Shown here one piece after another: positions 24,196 to 37,127 of a DNA stretch of 37,127 nucleotides (position 1 is its first letter; each line of letters starts with the position of its first letter). The notes under the pieces were generated by a model. It was not told where the DNA came from, searched no databases, and saw nothing but the letters and a program-made list of their open reading frames with translations. The stretch comes from Priapulus caudatus (taxonomy: Eukaryota > Priapulida > Priapulimorpha > Priapulimorphida > Priapulidae), in NCBI RefSeq assembly GCF_000485595.1, contig NW_014577401.1, positions 226,043 through 263,169 of the forward strand. The letters run 5' to 3'. The position numbers and the translations under genes were made by a program.

Positions 24196-24554
24196 CATTG
24201 GAACGGCTTATGCAGTCATCTATGATGCGTGACGACAAGGTCATGCAACGTCTGGGTGCGGGATGATCTCACCCGTTCATATTGTTCTTAGGAAATGGCG
24301 GATTTTTAATGGTCTAAGTGCCATGAAATGCGATCTTAGTAGTCTGCAGTTGGTCACCTAGTTCTTGTGATAACGTTAAAGGTGGATTTTATTATACACA
24401 AGGTATAGCAAATGCATGAACGTATGAGAGATCTGTAGCGCGGACAGCTTACGTAAGCAATGGTTTGTGAATTAGTGAGTGCTTCTCATCTAGTCGCCTG
24501 TCCATTATGCTAAGCACATTTACGTAGTTGCTGTTTTTTGCGGTAGTCATGAAG

Positions 24555-24560
24555 AATAAA
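24555..24560 (+). terminator. Candidate PTGES2 polyadenylation signal AATAAA, first copy
   Basis: AATAAA about 360 nt past the PTGES2 stop, conserved in the second copy at 33590-33595. A further AATAAA lies just before the N gap. Rest of 24196-24653: no other feature seen. Confidence 0.5.
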
Positions 24561-24653
24561 AGTGAATTTCTAGTTCAATTCCAGTAATTTGTCTATATAG
24601 CAATGGTTTATTTGTCACAGAGTATGCCAAATGAGGAATAACCGAATAAACAT

Positions 24654-24678
24654 NNNNNNNNNNNNNNNNNNNNNNNNN
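24654..24678. other. Assembly gap of 25 Ns
   Basis: Exactly 25 Ns. Sequence to the left ends with ACCGAATAAACAT, which recurs at 33675-33687. Sequence to the right starts inside the flank of VARS exon 4, matching about 16745-16780. The gap is therefore a join between two overlapping versions of one locus. Confidence 0.98.
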
Positions 24679-25689
24679 TTTCATGCAACTGTTTTATATC
24701 CCATCCGTACTAAGTGTATCCTCAATGCCATTAGTGAGCTGGCGTGAGCCAGATGCATGGGTTCCAGTCAGCTGTTTGCGATTGTGGGAATCACGCAGAT
24801 CATGTAATTTCGGCCTTTTGGGTTAGGATATTTGTCAATTTCCCATTCTGAAATGTTTCTAATTAGGCTCATATGATACTTCAATGGATAGCGCATCAGT
24901 CAGTATACTGCATCGACTATATATTTATATTCCCTGCTAATCATTGGAAAATATGGCTTCTCAGCTCACAAGGCTAGGTGTAGATACTATTAAAGGGACG
25001 TTCATTTCTTAGAGTTATAGAACCATTCTGTATATCATTTAGATTTTACAAATCTGTATAATTTATGTTCTCCCCGATCCACAGCAGACACTGAAGTACG
25101 GATTACATTTATGCCACGCATCAGCTGCATAGTGGGTTTCCTCTCACATGATATCTTCGCCCCGACATATATTATTTAACTATACGGATGTTTAGCTGCT
25201 ATGAGATCTTTTACTATCTACAGCGAGGCATTGTTTACTCTGGCGCTGAATCACCGCCGATTTAGTTTCTCCCACGCCATCCATCGCCAACCACGCTTTT
25301 CATACATTATCATCTCAGGAGAATCATTGCACTGCTGGCATCGCGAGCATTGTTCGTATCTAAAGGCAGAAATTCAGATTAAGAACTTTATGGAATAAAA
25401 AATTTTGAGATTGCCGCAGAATAGTCCATGCAGACTATGCAAGTGACGGAATGTGTATCGTATCTAACTGAAATTTCTGATATGGCGTACATGCAATTGA
25501 GCCAACAATTCAATGGCCCTCTCGCGACCTTTTTTTTGCTTCCCGGCAGCTGGTGCTTTTGTAAACCATCATTCACTGTTATTCACGTTGCCTTTCTTCT
25601 TTCTGCTTTTCCCCTTTTGCATTAGCAAGGCCTTACTGTTGAATACATCATTATGATGGTTTACTACACCCCAAGATACATGCTGACTT

Positions 25690-26040
25690 GTTTGGGGCAA
25701 CGTTGGCCAACGGCCTGTCCTTCAGCCATTATGGCCAACGTTAGCCAACTGATTTTCTTGCTCGGATGGCAATCGTTTGGCCCAACGATTCATACCCCTT
25801 GCCAACGTTGGCCCAGCGAGACGTCCATTTTGCGCCGACGTTGCCCAGAGGTCCAATTTTGCTCAACGTCTGGTGCCCCAGACGGATTTTTGCTCGAAGC
25901 CAACGTTGGCCACACGGTCAATTTTGCGACGTTGGCCCTCAACAGATTTTTTGCTCTGGGCGGGCCAACAGCTTGGCCCAACGTCATATTGGCGAAGTTG
26001 CCCAATCGGCTTATTTGCTCAGCTGTGCCAACGTTGGATT
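25690..26040. repeat. Degraded copy of the CCAACGTTGG minisatellite
   Basis: Counterpart of 17588-17895 in the second copy. Cores such as CCAACGTTGGCC survive, but spacers carry many small insertions. Confidence 0.8.
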
Positions 26041-27213
26041 TGCCCCGTCAAACACTCCTCTTTGGTTTCTGCCGCTCTCTCTCTCTCGTCACTACCGAAC
26101 GCCACGCACACAGCACTACCACACTCACTACGCACACTGCACACGGCACACGCACCGACGGCACACGCCACACACATCTGCGCACACACCTCTCTCTCTC
26201 TCCTCTCCTGCACACTCGCACAACTCCCAATCCTCGTGGTTCACATCTCGTCTCTCCTCTCTCTAATCTCTTCACCTCTCTACACACACGCGCACGCACC
26301 TCTCTCTCCCTCTCTCCGTCTCCTAACTTCACTAACACACACAACACGCAGTTATCGCGCCCCGACACGTCACTTCTCCAGCCTCTATTTAGCAGCACAA
26401 CCTCTTCTCTCAACTCTCTCTCTGGTCTAGCGTGACACATGTATAACGACCGTAACCCTCATCTGGTATCTACCGCCTCTCATCTCTCCTGTGCAGCACA
26501 TCACCACACGATACACAGGTCACACATCCTAAGTCATCTCATCTTCTCTCTATGAAACAATACATTCGCGCTTTTTGGCTGTACAGTTCTCTATCATCTC
26601 CTCCTCCCACACACCAACCACACAACTACCACAAACAATTCACATTACTCTTATCCCCCTCAAAATCGTCTCCGTTTCCTCATGCTTATGAGGGCATTGA
26701 CACACCGACTTCAAACACGTAACGCCGTGATGCGCATACATTATGACCTTTATGAATCGTCGATTGGGTTGTTCAGGCAGTACACTGTAAAGGAAGAATG
26801 AACTGAACAAACAGCAAATCACCATGTCATCACACACTACACATACCTACACACACACTACAGCACAATCACACGGCAGTTTCTCAATACTGAGGAGAAA
26901 AGGAAGCGCTGGGCCAAATATTGGCCATTTGGTTCGGAGAGCACTACACATTAGTGTCCTATCCGCGTCGTCGCGCGGGTAACTCTCATGTCTTCACTGA
27001 CACACAGAGCAGCGCATCACCATCGTCTCTGAATACTCTCTCTCTCTCTGACGAGCATACTCACGGCTCGCCCCCGTCACCTTGAGGCAAAGCGCACACG
27101 CTCGTCGTCTCGCTCTCTCTCTCTGCTGACAACATACACACTCCCTCTATGGTTCTCTCTTCTTCTCCATCTCTCTCTCGTTCTCTCTCTTCTCTCCGTC
27201 AACAATCACACAA
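26041..27213. repeat. Low-complexity CT/CA tract, second copy of VARS intron 1
   Basis: Counterpart of about 17900-18650 with heavy insertion noise. A stretch at ~26900-26970 (GGAAGCGCTGGGCCAAATATTGGCC region) and CCTTGAGGCAAAGCGCACA at ~27081 loosely resemble parts of the 34730-34996 MITE. I could not find that sequence in the first copy. Confidence 0.55.
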
Positions 27214-27570
27214 CACTTAGACAGAGGGCACTCCACCGAGAAAGTGCACTACCTCGGCCTGAGCATCGTAACGCATGTAATTGTGTATAACAGCCTGGAA
27301 TCGCTGTCTGCTGCTGCTGATTTCTGAGCCCTGGTGACCCTACCCGGCAGGCGACTCGCTGCTGAACCCCTCGATCGGCCGCGAACACTGAGGGTGCTAC
27401 ACCAACTCCACATCACGAAGGCGATGCTGCCTGACCCTGAATCGATCGCCCCCAGCGACAAACGTAGTGGCTTTACACAACACACACGGAACCACCACAT
27501 ATCACTTGCGAGCGGATTGCAGTGCCACCTGTGGCCCGGCCCGTGCAGCTCCGCTTGCGCGGTAGGTATA
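27214..27570. mobile_element. Third copy of the GACAGAGGGCACTC repeat family (allele of 18651-18937)
   Basis: Begins ACACTTAGACAGAGGGCACT, passes a TGTGTATAACAGC block and CTGCTGCTG, and ends near GCTCCGCTTGCGCGGTAGGT. Its position in VARS intron 1 matches 18651-18937, so it is probably the same insertion seen through noisy sequence. Confidence 0.55.
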
Positions 27571-28813
27571 CAAACGCAGGACATCACAAACCTTTCTCTC
27601 TCAATCGAGCATATCTTTTTTTTGCACGTTCTTTTTTTTTTTTTTTTTTATTTTGGTTTTTTTTTCTCGCACAGCCATCAACTGCACTACCTCTCTCTCT
27701 GCAGACACATAACATCTTCTTTTTTTCTTTTTCTCTCATGTTCTCTTTCTCTCTCACACACACACATCACTGTGTAAATGGCGCGTTCTGTCCGCGGCGC
27801 ACGATCTTTTTTAGCTCCCTGGGTCCGTTGGGTGTTTCACGCTGGCCCTTAGCGACGCCAGTGGCGCACCTCTGGCGCACACACACACAGCCTCTCTCTC
27901 TCCTCTCTGACAGCAGACACCACTCCGCCTCTGGTTCTCAGTCTCTCCGGGTCTTCCTCTCTTGTCGTCTCTGTCTGGACACGATACAGGAGACTCGCCC
28001 CGTCGATCTGTTTGCTTCCCTGCTCTCTTGTCACGAACACAACCACCCTTGCTGCGCGCCTCACGAACCTGGCGTGGCCGCCGTGCCGCTCGTCCTCAGA
28101 AGCTGTACTAAACACACACGCACAGCCTCTGCTCTCTCTCACACAACACGACACAGTCGCCCACACGTGAGCGTGTGGATTGCTCCGATTCGACGGCTCG
28201 TCTCGCATCCTCACCTCCGTTTGGAAACGTGTTGAGCGCCGTTGGGATAGGTTAGGCGTGACGTTTTGTTTAATTACGGTTGTTTATCAGCACAAACACA
28301 CTGGCTCTCTCTCTCTCTCTCTCATCTACAGCAGAAACACATATCATTGAAGACTGATGAGCAACGTCGCAGAAGTCCTGGGATAGCGTCTCTCATCTCT
28401 CAATCGATACACAGCACGACAGTTGATACCTGAATTAAATAGGCCGAGAACGCGTCGTTGTTAAGAGCGAGCGGCCTTATCAGCGCCGTCTCTGTTCTCC
28501 CTCTCGCATCTTCTTTATAGATTTTCTTCTGCAGTCATATCATCCATCTCTCCGAGGCTCCACCGTTCTCTCATCTCTTCGCATTCATCTGCTTCTCACA
28601 TGAAAGCCAGGTTTCTATTGATTCAGGCAAACTTACGCGTTCATGAGCATCTAAGGTTAGTTGACTTACGCACACATGCTCGACGTGCACGCCACCTGCG
28701 GCACTGCGACGCACTGCGCCGCACAGCAAACGGCACAGGGCACGCAAGCGAGCACGCCACACACACACACGAAGATCACAAAGACACTCGCTTCTAGCTC
28801 TATCTCTCTCTCT

Positions 28814-28855
<42 letters not shown>

Positions 28856-28885
28856 ACACCTCTCTCTCTCTCTCTCTCTCTCTCA

Positions 28886-28928
<43 letters not shown>

Positions 28929-28960
28929 TCAGCAATCAGCAGAGCGTCCTGTTGCGCAAT
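27571..28960. repeat. Low-complexity T, CT and CA tract, second copy of VARS intron 1
   Basis: Includes a T-run near 27632-27650 and clean (CA)n, (CT)n and (GCAC)n runs at 28811-28928. No exon is visible. The 237-codon frame at 27522-28235 has repeat-like, biased composition and no recognisable domain. Confidence 0.65.
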
Positions 28961-29356
28961 CATGCGTGTATGTGTCGCAAGATCACTGTGTGAGATGGAT
29001 GTCTGAACGCGTAGTCTAGCTAGTGGCTCCTCGTCCGGAACCGGTCGCGTAGCCACGGCCTAAAGAATTTCTTATCTGGAATAATGTTCCGTGAAAAAAA
29101 CATGCTCGGATATAACAAAATGCAAGTGTTCAATCTTAGTTTATATATTCAATTTATTTTAACTACATACCTCATCAACCGGCTTCTTCGCTTCTTTTTG
29201 TGCTTGCTTAGCTTTAAACTTTTCAAGCTTTTCTTTCTTTTCTTGCTCTTTTTTTAATTGTGCAGGCGTTTTTGCTTTTTTAGCAGGTATCTGGGAAGCA
29301 GGTTGGTCATCACCTCCACCAACGGATGGTCCATTTATAACGCCTTCGTCAGCCAT

Positions 29357-29567
29357 CACCAACAGATTCCCCAGTCTGAGAGCGCAAGAACTTTACCTGT
29401 TATTTTAAATGCTGACAATTAAAATCCTAACAGCCTGCACTTTATTATAAAGTTTATACACAACGTGTAAAAAATACACAACGTGTTACTAACAGTAACA
29501 CACTATCACCGGTTTCATCATTGGCGAAGCATTTGCGCCACCTATATAAACGCTCAATTGTTTCAAA
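29357..29567. promoter_or_regulatory. Putative bidirectional VARS/PTGES2 promoter, second (cleaner) copy
   Basis: 211 bp separate VARS ATG (29356, minus) from PTGES2 ATG (29568, plus). The 12-mer TACACAACGTGT occurs at 29457-29468 and 29475-29486. An inverted CCAAT box (ATTGG) is at 29520-29524. TATATAAA at 29543-29550 lies only 17 nt before the PTGES2 ATG, too close to serve as a classical TATA box for a transcript containing that ATG. It may be coincidental, or translation may begin at the downstream Met5. Confidence 0.6.
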
Positions 29568-33232
<3,665 letters not shown>

Positions 33233-33589
33233 CATTGGAACGGCTTATGGCAGTCATCTATGATGTGTGACGACAAGGTCATGCAAACGTCTGGTGCGGG
33301 ATGATCTCACCCGTTCATATTGTTCTTAGGAAATGGCGGATTTTATGGTCAAAGTGCCATGAAATGCGATATCTTAGTAGTCTGCAGTTGGTCACCTAGT
33401 TCTTGTGATAACGTTAAAGGTGGATTTTATTATACACAAGGTATAGCAAATGCATGAACGTATGAGAGACTGTAGCGCGGACAGCTACGTAAGCAATGGT
33501 TTCGTGAATTAGTGAGTGCTCTCATCTAGTCGCCTGTCCATTATTGCTAAGCACATTTACGTATTGCTGTTTTTGCGGTAGTCATGAAG

Positions 33590-33595
33590 AATAAA
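33590..33595 (+). terminator. Candidate PTGES2 polyadenylation signal AATAAA, second copy
   Basis: AATAAA 358 nt past the stop codon, conserved with the first copy. Confidence 0.5.
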
Positions 33596-33687
33596 AGTGA
33601 ATTTCTAGTTCAATTCCAGTAATTTGTCTATATAGCAATGGTTTATTTGTCACAGAGTATGCCAAATGAGGAATAACCGAATAAACA

Positions 33688-34729
33688 TACAAAGTACAAG
33701 AAAACTACACGCAATCACAAGAAACCATTGGTATACACAATAATCAATAACACCACAATTAAAGTACAGCTTAGAGGAGCATTCACGAAATGAGAAATCT
33801 TTATCTGATAGAAACAGCATTTCTCTTCCTGCTGATTAGGTTGATTAGGTGTGTTTTACTATGAAAAACCCATAATAGATTAAAATCGCACTTTACATAG
33901 CAATGGCGCGTTACAGATGGACAGCCACAAACAACAACAGATTAAATCAACGCCTAATAACAGGTACGTAGCAGTACATTGTAAAATGTATCATTGGGTA
34001 ATAATTTCGAACTGTAACTTCCTGTGTAACCTGTAATCAGATGATAATTTAGTCCGTTTTGTCCATGTGATGCACTATATGCGTGTATGATCTATTGTGG
34101 ATTCATTATGACCATTTAATAGTGTTGAGCCTACACCGAATATTATAGAGCAAATTAATACTGGACGAATTTAGTTTAAGGCATCTTGGTGATACTGCGA
34201 AATTTACCCAGTATGTTTACACTCAGAAGTGCATCACGAAATATCAAAACTACAGACTACCGGCAGAGTACACATTCAATGGCTTTACATGTTTGATGAA
34301 GCATGCATAAAATACGCAGACATAGGAGAGTTGCTTATATGAGAATGTTGACGTCTTAGCTAGTAAATTTAACGACATACTAAACTATACGTTCAAATAT
34401 AACCAGGAGCGCTCTTGATATAACTCGGCTCCGGCACAATAAAACACGGTTCTAATCCTACCTAACAGAATATATAGGAGCAAACTTCTAGGAAACCAAT
34501 AAAGATTATATTTATACAAGAAAACGAACGTTATATTACACCACACACATGCTTACTTGCTTATACACAATCAATCTCCTACGTTTCTAATGTAGAGGAT
34601 TGACAGTGAATAAACACGTACGCCGTTGAAGCCATAGCATTATAACAATTTATGAATGTCGATTTTGTCAGAAGTACACGGTAAATTGAGATTAACATGA
34701 CAAACATCTGTCTTATCCTGACTCCTGAT
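33688..34729. other. AT-rich intergenic DNA, no gene seen
   Basis: About 1 kb between PTGES2 and a MITE. Only short chance open frames, with no recognisable exon, RNA gene or repeat terminus. It is unique to the right-hand copy, because the first copy is cut by the gap at this point. Confidence 0.5.
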
Positions 34730-34996
34730 CAAGGAGCTAAATATAACAAGGAGAGGAAGCGCCGCCATATCTGGCCAAATTTGGGTTTGGCAGAGACCCT
34801 AGAACAGATTAGTGTTCTATTGTCTCTGGGTTCGGGCTGCACAGCCGTTTCAGCTGATTATGGTCCATAGATGGCGCCCTTGAGGCGAAAACGGTCTGCA
34901 CAGCCGTTTCAGCTGATTATGGTCCATAGATGGCGCACTTGAGGCGAAAAGCGCACAGCCAATCCACTTCCTCTCCTTGTTATATTTAACTCCTTG
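34730..34996. mobile_element. 267-bp MITE with ~31-bp terminal inverted repeats and an internal duplication
   Basis: The left end CAAGGAG(C)TAAATATAACA continuing AGGAGAGGAAG (34730-34758) is the reverse complement, with about one to three mismatches, of 34965-34996. Internally, a ~60-bp unit (TGCACAGCCGTTTCAGCTGA… to …CTTGAGGCGAAAA) occurs twice in tandem at about 34838-34893 and 34897-34950. There is no coding frame. I could not define a target duplication, so the superfamily is open. Confidence 0.82.
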
Positions 34997-35044
34997 CTCC
35001 TCATGACATCAACATGCGTGCACGACACGTGCTCACGCGCGAGC

Positions 35045-36724
35045 CTAGAGCACCGTCCTATTGACCGCAGATGCACCCCTCTGAGTGGCGCCCTCTTTAG
35101 GCATGAGCCCGCAGACTTCGGTTAGGAGTTTGATCACCTGCAGCGGGTTGGTGTTATTCGACAACTGACACTGCCGCAGCGACCATGCCGGCTGCACGTG
35201 CACCCTCTGGTGGCCGACGTGGGAGACTGACATCATGCTGGCGTTTCCCGTGAAACTCTGGCTAGCGAGCCGACGAACCTTCGCTGCCTGCCGCTGCTCC
35301 TCAAGCTTGTACTTGCGCTGCGTGAGCGTGTGGATGCTCACGATTCGACCGCTCAGCTTCGCATTCTGCCTCACCTCCTGTTTGGAAACGTGGTGACGAC
35401 TCGTTAGATTAGGTTTAGGCTCGTAAGTTTTGTTTAATTAAGTCATGTTATGTTAATACATGGTGAGTCATGGTAATACTTGATTCGAGAGTCTATGAAT
35501 CTCTGTAAGGGAAGCTTAGGATGCTGATACCTGATTAAATAGGCTGAGAATCTGTGTTAAGAAAGCTTAGCGTGCTGTTATTTTATTAGATATCCTGAAA
35601 ATCACATTACGAAAGCTTCAGGTAGTGATACTTGATTAGAGAGGCTAAGTATCTCAGTTATAGCAAAACCTACGCTGTATCCATAGCAAATCTAAGGTAG
35701 ATTCTAGCATTTGGTACTTGATATCAGTCAAAGAGAGGGCGAGAGAGAAAGAAAGAGAAAGAGAGAGAGAGAGAAAGAAAGAGAAAGCGAGAGAGAGAGA
35801 AAGAGAAAGAGAGAAAGAGACAGAGAAAGAAAGAGAACAAGAGAGAGAAAGAAAGAGAAGGAGATATAGAGAGCACTGGTGGTTTCCCACAATCAGTAAG
35901 AAAGCCACGACTTTCTCTACACGATTACCTCGGCTTTGCCTGCGTTGAGGCAGAGTATGGCCAGCAGATTACACGTCTGCATGAAGATCTTTAGTCCCTT
36001 CTCTCTGTAGATCATCATAAGATCTACGAGTGTGTCCATGCACGTCGGCTCATCCGCCACAGCGCACAGCGTCTTGTCATACTGCAAACAACAACGCACA
36101 TCGTCAAGGATGTTCCTCACTAATTAATTGGAATCTGGTAGATCTAGAGACAAGTGATCAGCCTCAGAGTGTGGAGTAAGAATCATAGAATAATACACTA
36201 GCATAGCCACGGCGCACAGCGTCTTGCCATACTGCAAACAACAACGCACATCGTCAAGGATGTCTCTCACTAATTAATTGGAATCTGGTAAGGACAAGTG
36301 ATCAGTCTCAGAGTGTCAAGTGAGAATCATAGAATAATACACTAGCGTAGCAAGTAATGAAAATTCATTCATTCATTCTCAGCCGTAATTGATCTGTGAA
36401 ATCGACGCGATTAACCATTAACCCTAACCATAACGATTAACCGTTAATAACTATTAACCCTAACCATAACGATTAACCATTAATAACCCTAACCATAACG
36501 ATTAACCATTAATAACTGACGGTATCGGCCGGCTGAAACCAAAAAACCCAACTGCTGGCGATTATTTACCTTTGCAAGGTTGAACAGGATGCTGACGGAG
36601 TAGTGGATCAGCTCCATGTTGGGGATGCTGCGGTTGCATCGTCGGATGAGCGTGTAGAGCACGCGAATGCCACCGCTTGCCGCCACACGCTCGCAGCTGA
36701 CCGGAGACCAGCGCGTGACGACGT
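35045..36724 (-). CDS. ASPM: ASPM-like spindle protein, last three exons (5' part beyond the window)
   Basis: ASPM organises spindle poles and microtubule minus ends in dividing cells. Exons: 36570-36724 (enters in phase, first two nt complete a codon), 35929-36081 (51 codons) and 35045-35377 (110 codons plus TAG). The peptide has armadillo/HEAT-like helices: GGIRVLYTLIRRCNRS and HYSVSILFNLAK, then YDKTLCAVADE, LVDLMMIYREKGLKIF and LLAILCLNAGKAE. The last exon reads HTLTQRKYKLEEQR and ends with QPAWSLRQCQ…NPLQVIKLLTEVCGLM. That order, especially the W-x-L-R-R-like then LQ-x-I-x-L-(V/L) ending, matches the C-terminus of ASPM as I remember it. The calponin-homology and IQ regions would lie to the right and cannot be seen. 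Confidence 0.8.
35735..35872. repeat. GA microsatellite in the last ASPM intron
   Basis: About 140 bp of interrupted (GA)n/(GAAA)n. The open frames here encode only Lys/Glu/Arg or Leu/Ser runs. Confidence 0.95.
36056..36350. repeat. 150-bp tandem duplication spanning an ASPM splice acceptor
   Basis: Unit 36056-36205 carries the first ~26 nt of the penultimate exon, its acceptor and adjacent intron. Unit 36206-36350 repeats it with a few substitutions and a ~7-nt deletion (GATCTAGA-type difference). The second unit has an intact decoy acceptor at ~36232-36233 followed by an exon stub (YGKTLCAVA-like) with no donor. Confidence 0.87.
36412..36518. repeat. AACCCTAACCATAACGATTA minisatellite in ASPM intron
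   Basis: About three imperfect units of ~35-42 bp built from TTAACCCTAACCATAACGAT and TTAACCATTAATAA. It contains short CCCTAACC stretches resembling telomere repeats, but there is no (TTAGGG)n array. Confidence 0.8.
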
Positions 36725-36939
36725 CTGCTCACGAAGACAAACACACACACGGAGGACGGGTGAGAACGTGCGCACCTTTTCACGGGCTTCTCTTTTTGTT
36801 TCTTTATCTACGATCGTGGAGCATGGGCCCTCAGCAGCTGCGTTGCTTTGGTTTCATTACAGACTTTTCCCCAGCAAAGCTACACTTTGTTATGCGGGTG
36901 AGGTTGTTGGCCTCATGCCAGCAAGATAAACCAATTTCT

Positions 36940-37095
36940 ACAGCAGGTGTAGTCTGAAGCACATGGGGATAATGTGCCTTGCTCAAGGGCACAACAGCAG
37001 TGGCCACAGTGAGACTTGGACCCCAGACCTTTCCGCTCCTAGTTAAATGTGGTACTTACTGGACTACCACTTACCCCACCATTATATGGTATCAA
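36940..37095. mobile_element. Dispersed repeat fragment with CCTTGCTCAAGGGCAC signature
   Basis: The segment contains GTGCCTTGCTCAAGGGCACA, then CACAGTGAGACTTGGACCCC, CCAGACCTTT and a TACCACTTACCCCACC-like end. This arrangement is common in non-autonomous repeats of aquatic animals. The left boundary is unclear. Confidence 0.5.
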
Positions 37096-37127
37096 GAGCT
37101 CATAATAGAGAGCTCTATTATGAGCTC
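37096..37127. repeat. Near-perfect 32-bp palindrome at the window edge
   Basis: GAGCTCATAATAGAG (37096-37110) is followed after two nt by its exact reverse complement CTCTATTATGAGCTC (37113-37127). The window ends on the last base of the right arm. Confidence 0.95.

Larger units (their letters stand above)
24700..29356 (-). pseudogene. VARS1: VARS exons 1-4, second copy (exon 1 intact, exons 2-4 full of indels)
   Basis: Exon 1 at 29171-29356 is clean: ATG at 29356, 62 codons, donor GAG|GTATGT, encoding MADEGVINGP and a Lys/Glu/Gln-rich helix. Exon 2 is recognisable at about 25518-25638, exon 3 at about 25222-25362 and exon 4 at about 24708-24852, but each has several insertions that break the frame. 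Exon 4 lies next to the gap, and no exon 5 follows. I label it a pseudogene only because the sequence as given cannot be translated; assembly noise is the likelier cause. Confidence 0.75.

Noticed and set aside
27522-28235. 237-codon frame in the noisy second copy
   Set aside because: No domain, biased composition, high local error rate, and it lies inside VARS intron 1 with no matching frame in the first copy.
29543-29550. TATATAAA as the TATA box of PTGES2
   Set aside because: It is only 17 nt upstream of the ATG, so a start ~30 nt downstream would fall inside the coding region. I noted it but do not call it functional.

Overview
This is a nuclear genome window from an animal, most likely a marine invertebrate. 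Its genes are split by GT-AG spliceosomal introns, it is rich in microsatellites and small non-autonomous transposons, and its proteins have clear animal orthologues. I cannot place the phylum. I found no operon, CRISPR array, phage or bacterial system, and no convincing new biological system. The value lies in the gene models, a strong assembly artefact, and a varied set of repeats.

Layout. (1) 1195-3809 (+): an intronless TAF1B (RNA polymerase I SL1 subunit) with a coding 33-nt minisatellite and several frame breaks near its 5' end. (2) 4016-4703: a short inverted-repeat element with an internal tandem array. (3) 5604-20270 (-): valyl-tRNA synthetase (VARS) in 24 exons. The exon lengths sum to 3,192 nt, an open frame of 1,063 residues with HLGH and KMSKS. 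Its introns hold a hAT MITE with an 8-bp target duplication, minisatellites, a palindrome-cored array and a dispersed repeat family. (4) 20487-24195 (+): prostaglandin E synthase 2 (PTGES2), six exons, head-to-head with VARS over about 0.2 kb. (5) 24654-24678: 25 Ns. (6) 24679-33687: a second, noisy copy of VARS exons 4-1 plus all of PTGES2. Each copy has indels where the other is intact, so this is most simply one locus assembled twice. (7) 34730-34996: a MITE. (8) 35045-36724 (-): the last three exons of an ASPM-like gene, running off the right edge. The window ends exactly on a near-perfect palindrome.

The genes are housekeeping genes of different pathways: rRNA transcription, cytosolic translation, a mitochondrial/Golgi thioredoxin-fold enzyme and spindle-pole organisation. 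They are not a functional cluster. The only likely shared control is the VARS/PTGES2 intergenic interval. Taking the best-preserved exon from each copy gives clean frames: VARS 1,063 aa and PTGES2 419 aa.
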